Counted from the stretch's first letter, positions 1-5,709 are shown. The stretch: DNA of 5,709 nucleotides from Acidobacteriota bacterium (GCA_004356175.1 SMXV01000109.1:1-5709); one strand, 5' to 3'. The notes: generated by a model not told the origin, from the sequence alone. Translations and numbers: made by a program.

Positions 1-90
1 AGGGCGAGGTTTCGCCGCTCCTGGTGGCGGAATGGCGGAGCCGAGACCGCAGCGAGTGGTGATGCATGGTCGTCAAGGCGTGTGGAGTCG

Positions 91-126
91 ATAGTGACCC
101 GTGTTCCTGGGAGCGTGGGTCACTAT
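91..126. repeat. Inverted repeat with 10-bp perfect arms
   Basis: The arms ATAGTGACCC (91-100) and GGGTCACTAT (117-126) are perfect reverse complements around a 16-nt spacer. If transcribed rightward, three more inner pairs form (G-U, U-G, G-C), giving a 13-bp stem with a 10-nt loop. No T-run follows on either strand, so it does not look like a standard intrinsic terminator. It could be a protein-binding operator, an RNA hairpin or the end structure of a transcript coming from the left. Confidence 0.55.
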
Positions 127-465
127 GGGTGTGTATGGCTTGGCGCACGGAAGCACGAGAGCAACACGACCAGGAGCGGAACGACAATTCGCCTCGGCTG
201 AACGATGCCTGACGAAGGCCGATCCGATCATCAACGATGGAAGCAAGCCGTCTATGGAATGTGGCAGCCGTGGCAGGAGCACCGTGATCGTCACGAATGC
301 ACCGCGCCGAGGTGTGAGTGCCGTGAACACCAGTTGCCTGAGCAGGATTGACGATGGGCTTTGGCACGGTGTAGCCAGGCTTGGCCGGCGATAGATGCGG
401 CCCTACTTTGATGGTTGCCCATGCATGCGGTGATGTGTGGGCTGTATGCTTCTCGTGGCAATCTC

Positions 466-472
466 AAGGGGG
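466..472 (+). promoter_or_regulatory. Ribosome binding site deciding a TTG start
   Basis: AAGGGGG lies 4 nt before the TTG codon at 477-479. It pairs with the 16S anti-Shine-Dalgarno sequence with one G-U pair. The in-frame upstream candidates (TTG at 381, ATG at 411) have no comparable site and would add residues that do not fit the fold. This is the reason for choosing TTG 477 as the start of the NTF2-like gene. Confidence 0.5.
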
Positions 473-476
473 CACG

Positions 477-878
477 TTGGCCGACAACGAAGACACATTG
501 ACAACGCTACTGATCGAGCACACCGACGCTTGGAACGCCCACGACTTGGATCGGCTCATGAACCTGTTCGCCGACGACTGCGTGTTTGATGCATCCGGCG
601 GAATGCAGGTGCAGGGTGAACGGTTCGAGGGTAAAGCAGCCGTACGTGAGGCCTTCCGTGCGGTATTCACTCGAATACCCGATGCCCACTGGGGCGGTGG
701 CCGTCACTACACGTTGGGTGCGAACTACGGCGTGTCGGAGTGGACCCTGACCGGAACACTTGTCAGTGGAAGCCGCATCGAAGTTGACGGCTGTGACTTC
801 CTCACCGTCAAGGATGGCCGGATCACCAGGAAGAGCTCCTACCGCAAACAGCGACCGCCAATCCAGCAATCTTCGTAG
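477..878 (+). CDS. NTF2/SnoaL-like small domain protein
   Basis: A 133-residue protein that is one NTF2-like (SnoaL_2 type) cone-shaped alpha+beta domain. The hallmark start is visible: a helix ending in WNAHDLDRLMNLF (19-31), then ADDCVFD (32-38), the loop and helix FEGKAAVREAF (50-60), and closing beta strands with SEWTLTGT (87-94), GCDFLTVKDGRI (105-116) and a basic end, KSSYRKQRP (119-127). There is no signal peptide or membrane segment, so it should be cytoplasmic. The superfamily includes isomerases, polyketide cyclases, dehydratases and non-enzymatic binding proteins, and the substrate cannot be told from this sequence. The start is set at TTG 477 because of the AAGGGGG site and because residue 1 then falls just before the domain; a longer form from ATG 411 is possible. 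It stands alone on the + strand, converging on the minus-strand operon, so it is probably not functionally linked to it. Confidence 0.8.
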   Translation: MADNEDTLTTLLIEHTDAWNAHDLDRLMNLFADDCVFDASGGMQVQGERFEGKAAVREAFRAVFTRIPDAHWGGGRHYTLGANYGVSEWTLTGTLVSGSRIEVDGCDFLTVKDGRITRKSSYRKQRPPIQQSS

Positions 879-1054
879 CGATGATCGCACCCACATGTGC
901 TCTGACGTGCGTTCGTCGATAGATGACAGAGACAATTGTCGCGGGAGTCTTAGCACGGGTGCGTTTGGGGAGGTCTACAACCGATTTGGTCCACTGTGGC
1001 TGTGATGCAAAAGGTAGGAGGACCCCAGCCGCTGCTCTGCGTGGGTTTCTCTTG
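879..1054. other. Convergent intergenic gap
   Basis: This gap separates the + strand NTF2-like gene from the 3' end of the minus-strand tRNA. No gene is supported here. It holds a perfect 10-bp palindrome, GACAATTGTC (931-940), of unknown meaning, and a weak hairpin followed by a T-rich stretch near the tRNA end. Confidence 0.6.
1022..1053 (+). terminator. Weak candidate terminator for the + strand gene
   Basis: CCCA (1024-1027) pairs with TGGG (1042-1045), extended by GC/GC inside and one A-T pair outside with single-base bulges, followed by TTTCTCTT (1046-1053). The stem is short and imperfect. On the minus strand the same hairpin is followed, after about 12 nt, by a TTTT run (from AAAA at 1009-1012), so it might act in both directions. 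The right arm overlaps the sequence that can pair with the tRNA leader, so the structures compete. Confidence 0.25.
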
Positions 1055-1138
1055 TGCCCGGGGTGAGACTTGAACTCACACACCCTTTCGAGTCGCGGAT
1101 TTTAAGTCCGCTGCGTCTACCGATTCCGCCACCCGGGC
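1055..1138 (-). tRNA. tRNA-Leu(UAA)
   Basis: An 84-nt class II tRNA. The 7-bp acceptor stem is perfect (GCCCGGG with CCCGGGC) and the discriminator base is A, as expected for leucine. The anticodon arm is GCGGA-CTTAAAA-TCCGC, giving anticodon TAA, which reads UUA and by wobble UUG. The T arm is GTGAG-TTCAAGT-CTCAC. A long variable arm (about 15 nt, ACTC/GGGT stem) agrees with a leucine tRNA. The 3' CCA is not encoded (CAA follows the discriminator), so a CCA-adding enzyme is needed. It begins 39 nt after the ppx stop on the same strand and I see no clear promoter between them, so it may be made by read-through from the operon and cut out. Flanking sequences can pair with each other (see findings). 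Confidence 0.97.
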
Positions 1139-1177
1139 CTGAACCCACACGTTAGGACCGCTCGGGCCCTGGTGACG

Positions 1178-2065
1178 CTACAAGAGGGAACCTGCGAGAC
1201 CGTCGAGTAGGTCGTGTTCACTCACTCTCACCTCCGACGCGCCGACGGCGCTCAACGCCGCTGCGGCAATCAGCGCACCTGCAAGAAGTACAGGAGCGCG
1301 TCCTGGATCGAGGGAGGGAATCGCCGCCGTCTGTTCGACCGTCAACGGCGCAAGTCGATGAATCAGTCGGGTAATGGCACCGACTGTCAACACGGAACCA
1401 TGCACCAGACTCGATTCGTACTGTGCAAGATCAAGATCGATTGCGGCGAGGCTGGTGAATGTGCCTGCAACACCGATGATTGACTCAGCGATCCCGGGAA
1501 GAGAGACATCGGAGAAAGCGTCTTCGATGTGAAATTCAGCGTCCACTAGCTGCGATACCGACGCGGGGCGCTGGGAGAGAACCTTTTCGGAGAGCCGGAC
1601 CGTGCCCACGTCGAGACTCACGGAGTAGGTCGGATGTGTCTCTCCATACACGAACTCCGTCGAACCGCCACCGATGTCGATGACAAGATGAGGGGGATGC
1701 CCCGTATCAGCCATCGTTGCACCTGCGAACGAGAACGCTGCCTCGCGCTGCCCCGAGATGACTTCGGGCCGCACTCCGAGCAGATTCTCAACCCCAAGCA
1801 TCAGTTCGTCCGCATTTGAAGCATCGCGAGACGCAGATGTGGCGACTACGGCTACCCGAGTCACGTCATGTTTCTGCATCTCGGTCTGATACTGAACAAT
1901 GGTCCGGAGCGTGGCTTCGATCGACTCCTCCTGGAATCTCAGAGTCTCGGAAAGACCTCGTCCAAGTGCGGTCACTGTTGCTTCCCGTGCAAGCTCAACA
2001 CCGTTCCCAGTGAGTATGAGAAGCCGCACAGAGTTCGATCCGATGTCGACCGCGGCGACGTTCAT
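1178..2065 (-). CDS. Ppx/GppA-family phosphatase (exopolyphosphatase or pppGpp phosphatase)
   Basis: A 295-residue member of the Ppx/GppA family, in the ASKHA (sugar kinase/actin/hsp70) fold. Motifs in order: phosphate-1 loop DIGSNSVRLL (7-16), ATSASRDASN (75-84), GQREAAFSFAGA (105-116) with the likely catalytic Glu108, phosphate-2 loop DIGGGSTEF (130-138) with Asp130 and Glu137 at the spacing of E. coli PPX Asp143/Glu150, the adenosine motif GVAGT (198-202), and EHDLLDGL (283-290). About 300 residues is the short actinobacterial form, without the C-terminal HD-like domains of E. coli PPX and GppA. It should be cytoplasmic and release phosphate from polyphosphate and/or convert pppGpp to ppGpp; the sequence does not decide which. 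The ATG start overlaps the DUF501 stop as ATGA, implying translational coupling. It is syntenic with M. tuberculosis Rv1026. Confidence 0.93.
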   Translation of the reverse strand: MNVAAVDIGSNSVRLLILTGNGVELAREATVTALGRGLSETLRFQEESIEATLRTIVQYQTEMQKHDVTRVAVVATSASRDASNADELMLGVENLLGVRPEVISGQREAAFSFAGATMADTGHPPHLVIDIGGGSTEFVYGETHPTYSVSLDVGTVRLSEKVLSQRPASVSQLVDAEFHIEDAFSDVSLPGIAESIIGVAGTFTSLAAIDLDLAQYESSLVHGSVLTVGAITRLIHRLAPLTVEQTAAIPSLDPGRAPVLLAGALIAAAALSAVGASEVRVSEHDLLDGLAGSLL

Positions 2066-2586
2066 ACGGGTTCAGTCCACGACTCATTCATCACGACATC
2101 GCTGCCCAAACCGATAACGCAGCCGACCGAACAATCAAGCGGCTCGATCTCCGCTGCTACTCGCTCTCCGATAGGATTCTGATTTCCCGCCGCGGTGTCG
2201 GCGTACTGCGCGTGGAGGCACTTCACGCCGCCACGAGACCCCGCAACACCGCCAGAGGGCTTGGCACCGGTCCAGTCCCCGGGAATCAAGCTGTCGCGAT
2301 CTGTTGCGTACCGTCGATTGGTCTCGGCGAATTCGGCAGCTAGCGCAGAGTCGATCAGAAGGTCTGCGTCCGCCTTCTGTACCCCGCCGGACGACTCGAT
2401 ACGCGAGATTCGCAATTGGGCGAGCGGGCAGGTCAGCCAGTGCGTTGTCGGAAATGGAGTTCCATCGTCAAGAAGGGGCGGCACGTCGATGACAACTGGA
2501 AGACCAAGATGACATCGCGATCGTACGTTGACGGGCGATCGTGCAGTTCGACCGATTTGTAGTTCGACAACCGGACGGTCATCCAT
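2062..2586 (-). CDS. DUF501 family protein of unknown function
   Basis: A 174-residue protein recognisable as DUF501 by its motifs and position between an FtsB-like gene and ppx, as in M. tuberculosis (Rv1025). Visible blocks: IGRTARSPVNV (11-21), LPVVIDVPPLLDDGTPFPTTHWLTCP in pieces (29-54), ISRIES (60-65), GGVAGSRGGVKCLHAQYAD (112-130) and NPIGERVAAE (137-146). It has five cysteines (25, 53, 123, 152, 156) and histidines 49 and 125; Cys53, Cys123 and the late pair Cys152/Cys156 suggest a metal site or redox role, but that is inference. No signal peptide or membrane segment is seen. I chose ATG 2586 because it overlaps the upstream ftsB stop by 8 nt (ATGGATGA) and because the residues before it are not family-like; a GTG at 2613 would add nine residues. 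No Shine-Dalgarno site precedes it, so coupling to ftsB translation is likely. Confidence 0.85.
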   Translation of the reverse strand: MDDRPVVELQIGRTARSPVNVRSRCHLGLPVVIDVPPLLDDGTPFPTTHWLTCPLAQLRISRIESSGGVQKADADLLIDSALAAEFAETNRRYATDRDSLIPGDWTGAKPSGGVAGSRGGVKCLHAQYADTAAGNQNPIGERVAAEIEPLDCSVGCVIGLGSDVVMNESWTEPV

Positions 2587-3037
2587 CGGTCGTCTGGTCG
2601 CGACCCGTGACAAAATCCCAGATCCGCTCGAAGAACGATCGCTTCTCCGTTACCGCAACAGATTGCGGCTGGGACTGGGGCTGTGCCTCTATGACAGGCT
2701 CAAATCCCTCAGGTGTCGTGATGATGTAACCAATCTCACCCTCGCGAACGAACCCGTACTGTTCACGGGCAACGCGCTCAATTTCCTGGTCTGTGTAGAG
2801 CGCCGAAATGTCGGCTGCCAGGACGGCGTTCCCGGCGTTCAAGCGATCGAGCTCCAACTGAGCGGACTCGACGTCCTGTCCACGATCAAGGTACTCCCGA
2901 ACAGGTAACACACCCGTGACCGCGAATCCGGCAACGACAAATAACACGAGCAGGAGAACAGAGCGCCACCGCCCTCCCCTGCGAACCCGGCTTGTGGAGA
3001 CTCCTGTCGGTTCGGGACGAACAAGCGTGTCAGTCAT
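2579..3037 (-). CDS. ftsB: FtsB/DivIC-type septum formation initiator
   Basis: A 152-residue bitopic membrane protein of the FtsB/DivIC family, part of the FtsQ-FtsL-FtsB divisome subcomplex that activates septal peptidoglycan synthesis. Residues 1-25 are a short basic cytoplasmic tail (RVRRGGRWR, 17-25), 26-46 a single membrane helix, and about 50-80 a predicted coiled coil on the outer side. The family signature is EIERVAREQYGFVREGE (85-101). Beyond it lies a 45-residue tail with a Gln/Pro-rich linker (118-126) and a putative amphipathic helix, FFERIWDFVTG (135-145). The start is ATG 3037, which overlaps the eno stop as ATGA and has GAGG 5 nt upstream; an extended start at 3061 would lie inside eno. 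The gene order matches M. tuberculosis eno-Rv1024. The codons for Leu32 and Leu44, both in the membrane helix, are TTA, otherwise unused in this operon. Confidence 0.88.
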   Translation of the reverse strand: MTDTLVRPEPTGVSTSRVRRGGRWRSVLLLVLFVVAGFAVTGVLPVREYLDRGQDVESAQLELDRLNAGNAVLAADISALYTDQEIERVAREQYGFVREGEIGYIITTPEGFEPVIEAQPQSQPQSVAVTEKRSFFERIWDFVTGRDQTTDG

Positions 3038-4320
3038 CGGAACCTCGCAAACGCGTCCCACCCAGCGAACTGAGCCTCAGATCCGAGGCTCTCCTCGATG
3101 CGAAGGAGCTGATTGTATTTTGCCGTCCGCTCTCCTCGGGCGGGGGCACCGGCTTTGATTTGGCCCACGTTTGTCGCAACAACAAGATGCGCGATGAAGG
3201 AGTCCTCCGTCTCGCCTGACCTGTGACTCATCATTGCGCCGTATGACGACTTTCGTGCGAGCTCGATTGTGTGCATGGTCTCAGACAATGAGCCGACCTG
3301 GTTCACCTTCACCAAGATCGCGTTTGCAACTCCAAGATCGATCGCCCGCTGGAGAAGATCAACGTCGGTCACGAGAAGGTCATCACCGACAATTTGTGCT
3401 TTGTCACCGAGCTCGTCGGTGAGAATCTTCCATCCATCCCAATCGTCCTCGGCAAGACCGTCCTCCACCGAAACAATTGGGTAGTCCGCGACGAGGCCAG
3501 AGAGGTGTTCAACCAACTCGGCAGATGACAGGCTGTTGTCCGAAAGCTCGTACGATCCGTCGCTGAAAATCTCGGTGGCAGCGACGTCAAGTGCGAACGA
3601 GATGTCATCCCCGACCTTGTATCCAGCCGTTTCGATTGCTTCTGAAAGAATGTCGAGCGCTTCACGATCGCCTGACAGATCCGGCGCGAACCCGCCCTCG
3701 TCACCAACGTTTGTCGACAAACCCTTCTTGTCGAGCACGCTCTTGAGCGCGTGGTACACCTCAACTCCGGCACGCAGAGCCTCAGCGTAACTCGGCAATC
3801 CGCCTGGCACGAGCATGAACTCCTGGGTATCGATCGAGTTCGTGGCGTGCGCACCCCCATTGATGACGTTGAAACATGGGGTTGGGAGCGTGCGTGCGCC
3901 CGTGCCACCAAGATAGCGATAGGTCGGCATGCCGAGACCGGCCGCTGCAGCTCGGGCTGTCGCGAGGGACACAGCAAGAATCGCGTTCGCTCCGAGTTTG
4001 CTCTTGTCTGGCGTGCCGTCGAGATCGAGCATGACCTGATCGATCTGCTCCTGGCGTGTGGCGTCGTATCCGAGCAGCTCAGGTCCAATCACGTCAACGA
4101 CATTCGACACTGCCTTCCGGACACCCATTCCGCCGTAACGGTCCCCGCCGTCTCTCATCTCGACCGACTCGTGCGCACCGGTTGACGCTCCGGACGGAAC
4201 TATCGACCGACCAAAGCCGCCGCCAGCAAGGAGAACCTCAGCCTCAACAGTTGGGTTACCGCGCGAATCAAGGACTTCTCTCGCGTGAATTGAAACGATC
4301 GATGTCCCAGATGTGCTCAT
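3034..4320 (-). CDS. eno: Enolase (phosphopyruvate hydratase)
   Basis: A 428-residue enolase of normal bacterial length, interconverting 2-phosphoglycerate and phosphoenolpyruvate in glycolysis and gluconeogenesis. It opens with IVSIHAREVLDSRGNPTVE (8-26). The mobile loop SGASTG (43-48), His158 in NGGAHA, Glu167 in TQEF and Glu208 in GDEGGFAP are present. The Mg2+ ligands are Asp245, Glu286 (VEDGL) and Asp313 (GDDLLVT). The catalytic base is Lys338 (LVKVNQ), followed by the SHRSGET signature (365-371) and Lys389 (IKAGAPARGER). All key residues are intact, so the enzyme should be active. ATG 4320 is the start: it fits the family N-terminus, and the upstream in-frame extension is not enolase-like. 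No Shine-Dalgarno sequence lies in the 20 nt before it; instead the stop of a mini-ORF overlaps the start codon as ATGA. The 3' end overlaps ftsB by 4 nt. Confidence 0.98.
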   Translation of the reverse strand: MSTSGTSIVSIHAREVLDSRGNPTVEAEVLLAGGGFGRSIVPSGASTGAHESVEMRDGGDRYGGMGVRKAVSNVVDVIGPELLGYDATRQEQIDQVMLDLDGTPDKSKLGANAILAVSLATARAAAAGLGMPTYRYLGGTGARTLPTPCFNVINGGAHATNSIDTQEFMLVPGGLPSYAEALRAGVEVYHALKSVLDKKGLSTNVGDEGGFAPDLSGDREALDILSEAIETAGYKVGDDISFALDVAATEIFSDGSYELSDNSLSSAELVEHLSGLVADYPIVSVEDGLAEDDWDGWKILTDELGDKAQIVGDDLLVTDVDLLQRAIDLGVANAILVKVNQVGSLSETMHTIELARKSSYGAMMSHRSGETEDSFIAHLVVATNVGQIKAGAPARGERTAKYNQLLRIEESLGSEAQFAGWDAFARFR

Positions 4321-4370
4321 AGGTGTGTGAGGGTAGACGGCCGAGAACTTTGCATGAGGTTTTCGGACAT
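4317..4370 (-). CDS. 17-residue mini-ORF bridging mazG and eno
   Basis: A short frame encoding MSENLMQSSRPSTLTHL. Its ATG shares a base with the mazG stop (TAATG), and its TGA lies in the ATGA at the eno start, so ribosomes leaving mazG could re-initiate here and then on eno. It fills the mazG-eno gap exactly and would account for the missing Shine-Dalgarno site at eno. The peptide resembles nothing I know and has no own ribosome site. It may be a coupling relay, a leader peptide or chance. Confidence 0.3.
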   Translation of the reverse strand: MSENLMQSSRPSTLTHL

Positions 4371-5709
4371 TACCGGGTGGCGGCCTTGGCTCGTTGCCAG
4401 GCATCTTCGAGCTCATCTCTGGTCGCCTCAGCAATATCGGACGACGATTCTTCGAACTCGCGTTCCATGCTGCGAAACCGAGCCGCGAATTTTGCGACAC
4501 TCGACCGGAGAGCGACCTCTGGGTCGATTCCGAGGTGCCGCGACAGGTTGACGGCTGTAAATAGCACATCACCAAGTTCTTCCGAAACCGAGTCGAGGTC
4601 GTCACCTGCGTCGCTCAGTTCGTCAATCTCGCCACGAAGGACACCAATGACCTGTTCAGGATTATCCCAGTCAAAGCCAACGCTCCTGGCACGTTTCTGC
4701 ACCTTCATGGCGCCCAGAATCGCTGGCATGGAGCCAGGTATGTCGTCCATGAGGCTTGTGCGTTGTTTCTCGACCTTTTTGATCTGCTCCCAGTTCGCGA
4801 GCACCTCATCAGCGTCGCGAACCTCGACCTCTCCGAACACATGCGGATGGCGCCTGACGAGCTTGCGTCTCGAAATTTCAGCAACCTCGTCGATATCGAA
4901 CGCGCCAGCCTCTGATGCTAGTTTCGCATGGAAGACGACCTGGAGCAGAAGGTCGCCAAGCTCGTCCTCCACCTCTGCGTAGGCACCAAAGTTCGGCTCA
5001 CCGCCTGGTGCTTCTTTCGGAAGCTGGGCGATTGCATCTGCGGCCTCATAGGCCTCTTCAAGAAGATGCGTTACAAGGGAGTGATGGGTCTGTTTCATGT
5101 CCCATGGACACTGCTCCCGCAGGATTCGATGTGTCTCTATGAGTCCGAACAGTCCAGACGGTGTAGGCGCCACAAAGACAGATGTGCGAGGTCCGCCCAC
5201 GTAACGAGCAAGCTCATGTACCGGCATGTATTTCACGATCTGGTCGGTATCGCCGAGACGGTCGAGTACCGTCACCGGCGTCTCCGGATCAATGGTGCGA
5301 GTCAAGGCCAGAGAGATGTCCGCACAGCGAAACGCTGAGTCTGCCTGGGTTATGACCGTGGGAATATGCAGCGGAAGCGGGTTGGGGAGATCACGGGCGT
5401 CGAGCACCTGAAGCCCATCTGCGATCGGGTCGATGCCGACCTCCACGTAAACGAGGTCAAGAAATGAAAGGCCCGGATACAGCGTGACCGTAGTTTCGGT
5501 ATCGGTCGCGTGCTGGCGTATCTGGGCAACTGCCATCTCTCCGACAACAGCACTGCCGGGAACCGCGTACACCACGGTGCTAGATGTTGACGCCTCAATG
5601 ACACGTTCCGATATTGCGTTATAGATATCCTCGAAGTCGTCGAGGCTCTCGTACAGATCGTCACAAGAAACTACATCTCTCTGCAAAGCGAGTTGGGAAG
5701 CACCCGGAT
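4370..5709 (-). CDS. mazG: Tetrapyrrole-methylase/MazG nucleotide pyrophosphohydrolase fusion, 5' end missing
   Basis: A YabN-like fusion whose frame stays open to the right window edge, so the N-terminus is missing. The apparent TTG start at 5686 is not real: the codons beyond it read PGASQLAL, fitting the methylase segment before CDDLYES. Positions here count from that TTG. Residues 1-175 are the rest of a SAM-dependent tetrapyrrole-methylase domain (VVYAVPGSAVVGE 38-50, LYPGLSFLDLV 69-79, TPVTVLDRL 136-144). Residues about 181-305 are a first MazG domain with CPWD (193-196), EEAYE (210-214) and EDELGDLLLQ (240-249). Residues about 335-405 are a second one with EIDEL (353-357) and EELGDVLF (369-376). 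Both retain the ExxE and ExxD metal-binding motifs. MazG hydrolyses (d)NTPs to monophosphate and pyrophosphate, cleaning the nucleotide pool; the methylase substrate is unknown. It is followed by the mini-ORF and eno. Confidence 0.93.
   Translation of the reverse strand, partial: PGASQLALQRDVVSCDDLYESLDDFEDIYNAISERVIEASTSSTVVYAVPGSAVVGEMAVAQIRQHATDTETTVTLYPGLSFLDLVYVEVGIDPIADGLQVLDARDLPNPLPLHIPTVITQADSAFRCADISLALTRTIDPETPVTVLDRLGDTDQIVKYMPVHELARYVGGPRTSVFVAPTPSGLFGLIETHRILREQCPWDMKQTHHSLVTHLLEEAYEAADAIAQLPKEAPGGEPNFGAYAEVEDELGDLLLQVVFHAKLASEAGAFDIDEVAEISRRKLVRRHPHVFGEVEVRDADEVLANWEQIKKVEKQRTSLMDDIPGSMPAILGAMKVQKRARSVGFDWDNPEQVIGVLRGEIDELSDAGDDLDSVSEELGDVLFTAVNLSRHLGIDPEVALRSSVAKFAARFRSMEREFEESSSDIAEATRDELEDAWQRAKAATR

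Larger units (their letters stand above)
1..476. other. Left-end region without a convincing gene
   Basis: I see no recognisable gene here. The open frames on either strand give proteins without family motifs, and opposing frames overlap across 73-394, which is typical of chance frames in GC-rich DNA. One + frame runs in from the left edge and stops at 60-62; with only 19 codons it could be the tail of an upstream gene but cannot be identified. The region holds a strong inverted repeat (91-126) and smaller hairpins or palindromes, for example arms 207-210/216-219, 283-287/291-295 and 311-315/327-331, which are short enough to be chance. The last part is presumably the leader and promoter of the + strand gene that starts near 477, although no good -35/-10 pair stands out. 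Confidence 0.6.

Noticed and set aside
3..62. Possible C-terminal end of a + strand gene entering from the left (19 codons to TGA at 60-62, high third-position GC).
   Set aside because: Too short to recognise any family; the other two + frames are also open for a while, so coding cannot be supported.
348..377. TTGACG (348-353) with TAGCCA (372-377) as a promoter for the NTF2-like gene.
   Set aside because: The -10 match is poor and the site lies 100 nt before the start; not stronger than expected by chance.
73..394. Overlapping open frames on both strands, 85 and 97 codons.
   Set aside because: They oppose each other, lack ribosome sites and family motifs, and their residue make-up (rich in Arg, Ser, Ala, with scattered Cys) is that of chance frames.
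507..956. 149-codon minus-strand frame opposite the NTF2-like gene.
   Set aside because: No motifs, whereas the + strand frame shows a clear NTF2-like pattern with a ribosome site.
3369..4088. 239-codon minus-strand frame inside eno in another phase.
   Set aside because: Arg/Ser-rich out-of-frame shadow of enolase, whose own frame carries all the catalytic residues.
3034..4605. Enolase with a 95-residue N-terminal extension.
   Set aside because: The extension is antisense-free mazG sequence in the wrong frame and not enolase-like; ATG 4320 gives the standard 428 residues.
4323..4982. 219-codon + strand frame opposite mazG.
   Set aside because: Ser-rich low-complexity shadow antisense to clearly conserved MazG domains; no ribosome site or motifs.

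Overview
The window looks like chromosomal core DNA from a GC-moderate to GC-rich actinobacterium (Actinomycetota). Most of it is a tightly packed minus-strand run, read from right to left: a tetrapyrrole-methylase/MazG fusion protein (cut by the right edge), enolase (eno), an FtsB/DivIC-type septum protein, a DUF501 protein, a Ppx/GppA phosphatase and a tRNA-Leu(UAA). The core order mazG, eno, ftsB-like, DUF501, ppx/gppA is the known actinobacterial order, as in Mycobacterium tuberculosis Rv1021 to Rv1026, where lpqU (Rv1022) lies between mazG and eno. The methylase-MazG fusion is less typical of mycobacteria and could point to a deeper lineage such as Acidimicrobiia; that placement is inference.

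Layout. 1-476: no convincing gene, but a strong inverted repeat at 91-126. 477-878 (+): a small NTF2/SnoaL-fold protein with a likely TTG start behind an AAGGGGG ribosome site. 879-1054: a convergent gap with a weak terminator candidate. 1055-1138 (-): tRNA-Leu(UAA) without encoded CCA. 1178-2065 (-): Ppx/GppA. 2062-2586 (-): DUF501. 2579-3037 (-): FtsB-like. 3034-4320 (-): enolase. 4370 to the edge (-): MazG fusion.

The minus-strand genes look like one transcription unit with coupled translation. The eno/ftsB and DUF501/ppx junctions are ATGA overlaps, and ftsB/DUF501 overlap by 8 nt (ATGGATGA). The only apparent gap, 49 nt between mazG and eno, is exactly filled by a 17-codon mini-ORF. Its start overlaps the mazG stop (TAATG) and its stop overlaps the eno start (ATGA). 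The operon promoter is not visible and probably lies beyond the right edge.

The products are housekeeping: removal of non-canonical NTPs (MazG), glycolysis (enolase), cell division (FtsB), polyphosphate or (p)ppGpp turnover (Ppx/GppA) and leucine decoding. I found no mobile element, CRISPR array or defence system. The most unusual points are the mazG-eno mini-ORF, complementary flanks around the tRNA, and the fact that the only two TTA codons in the run lie in the FtsB membrane segment upstream of the tRNA that reads them.
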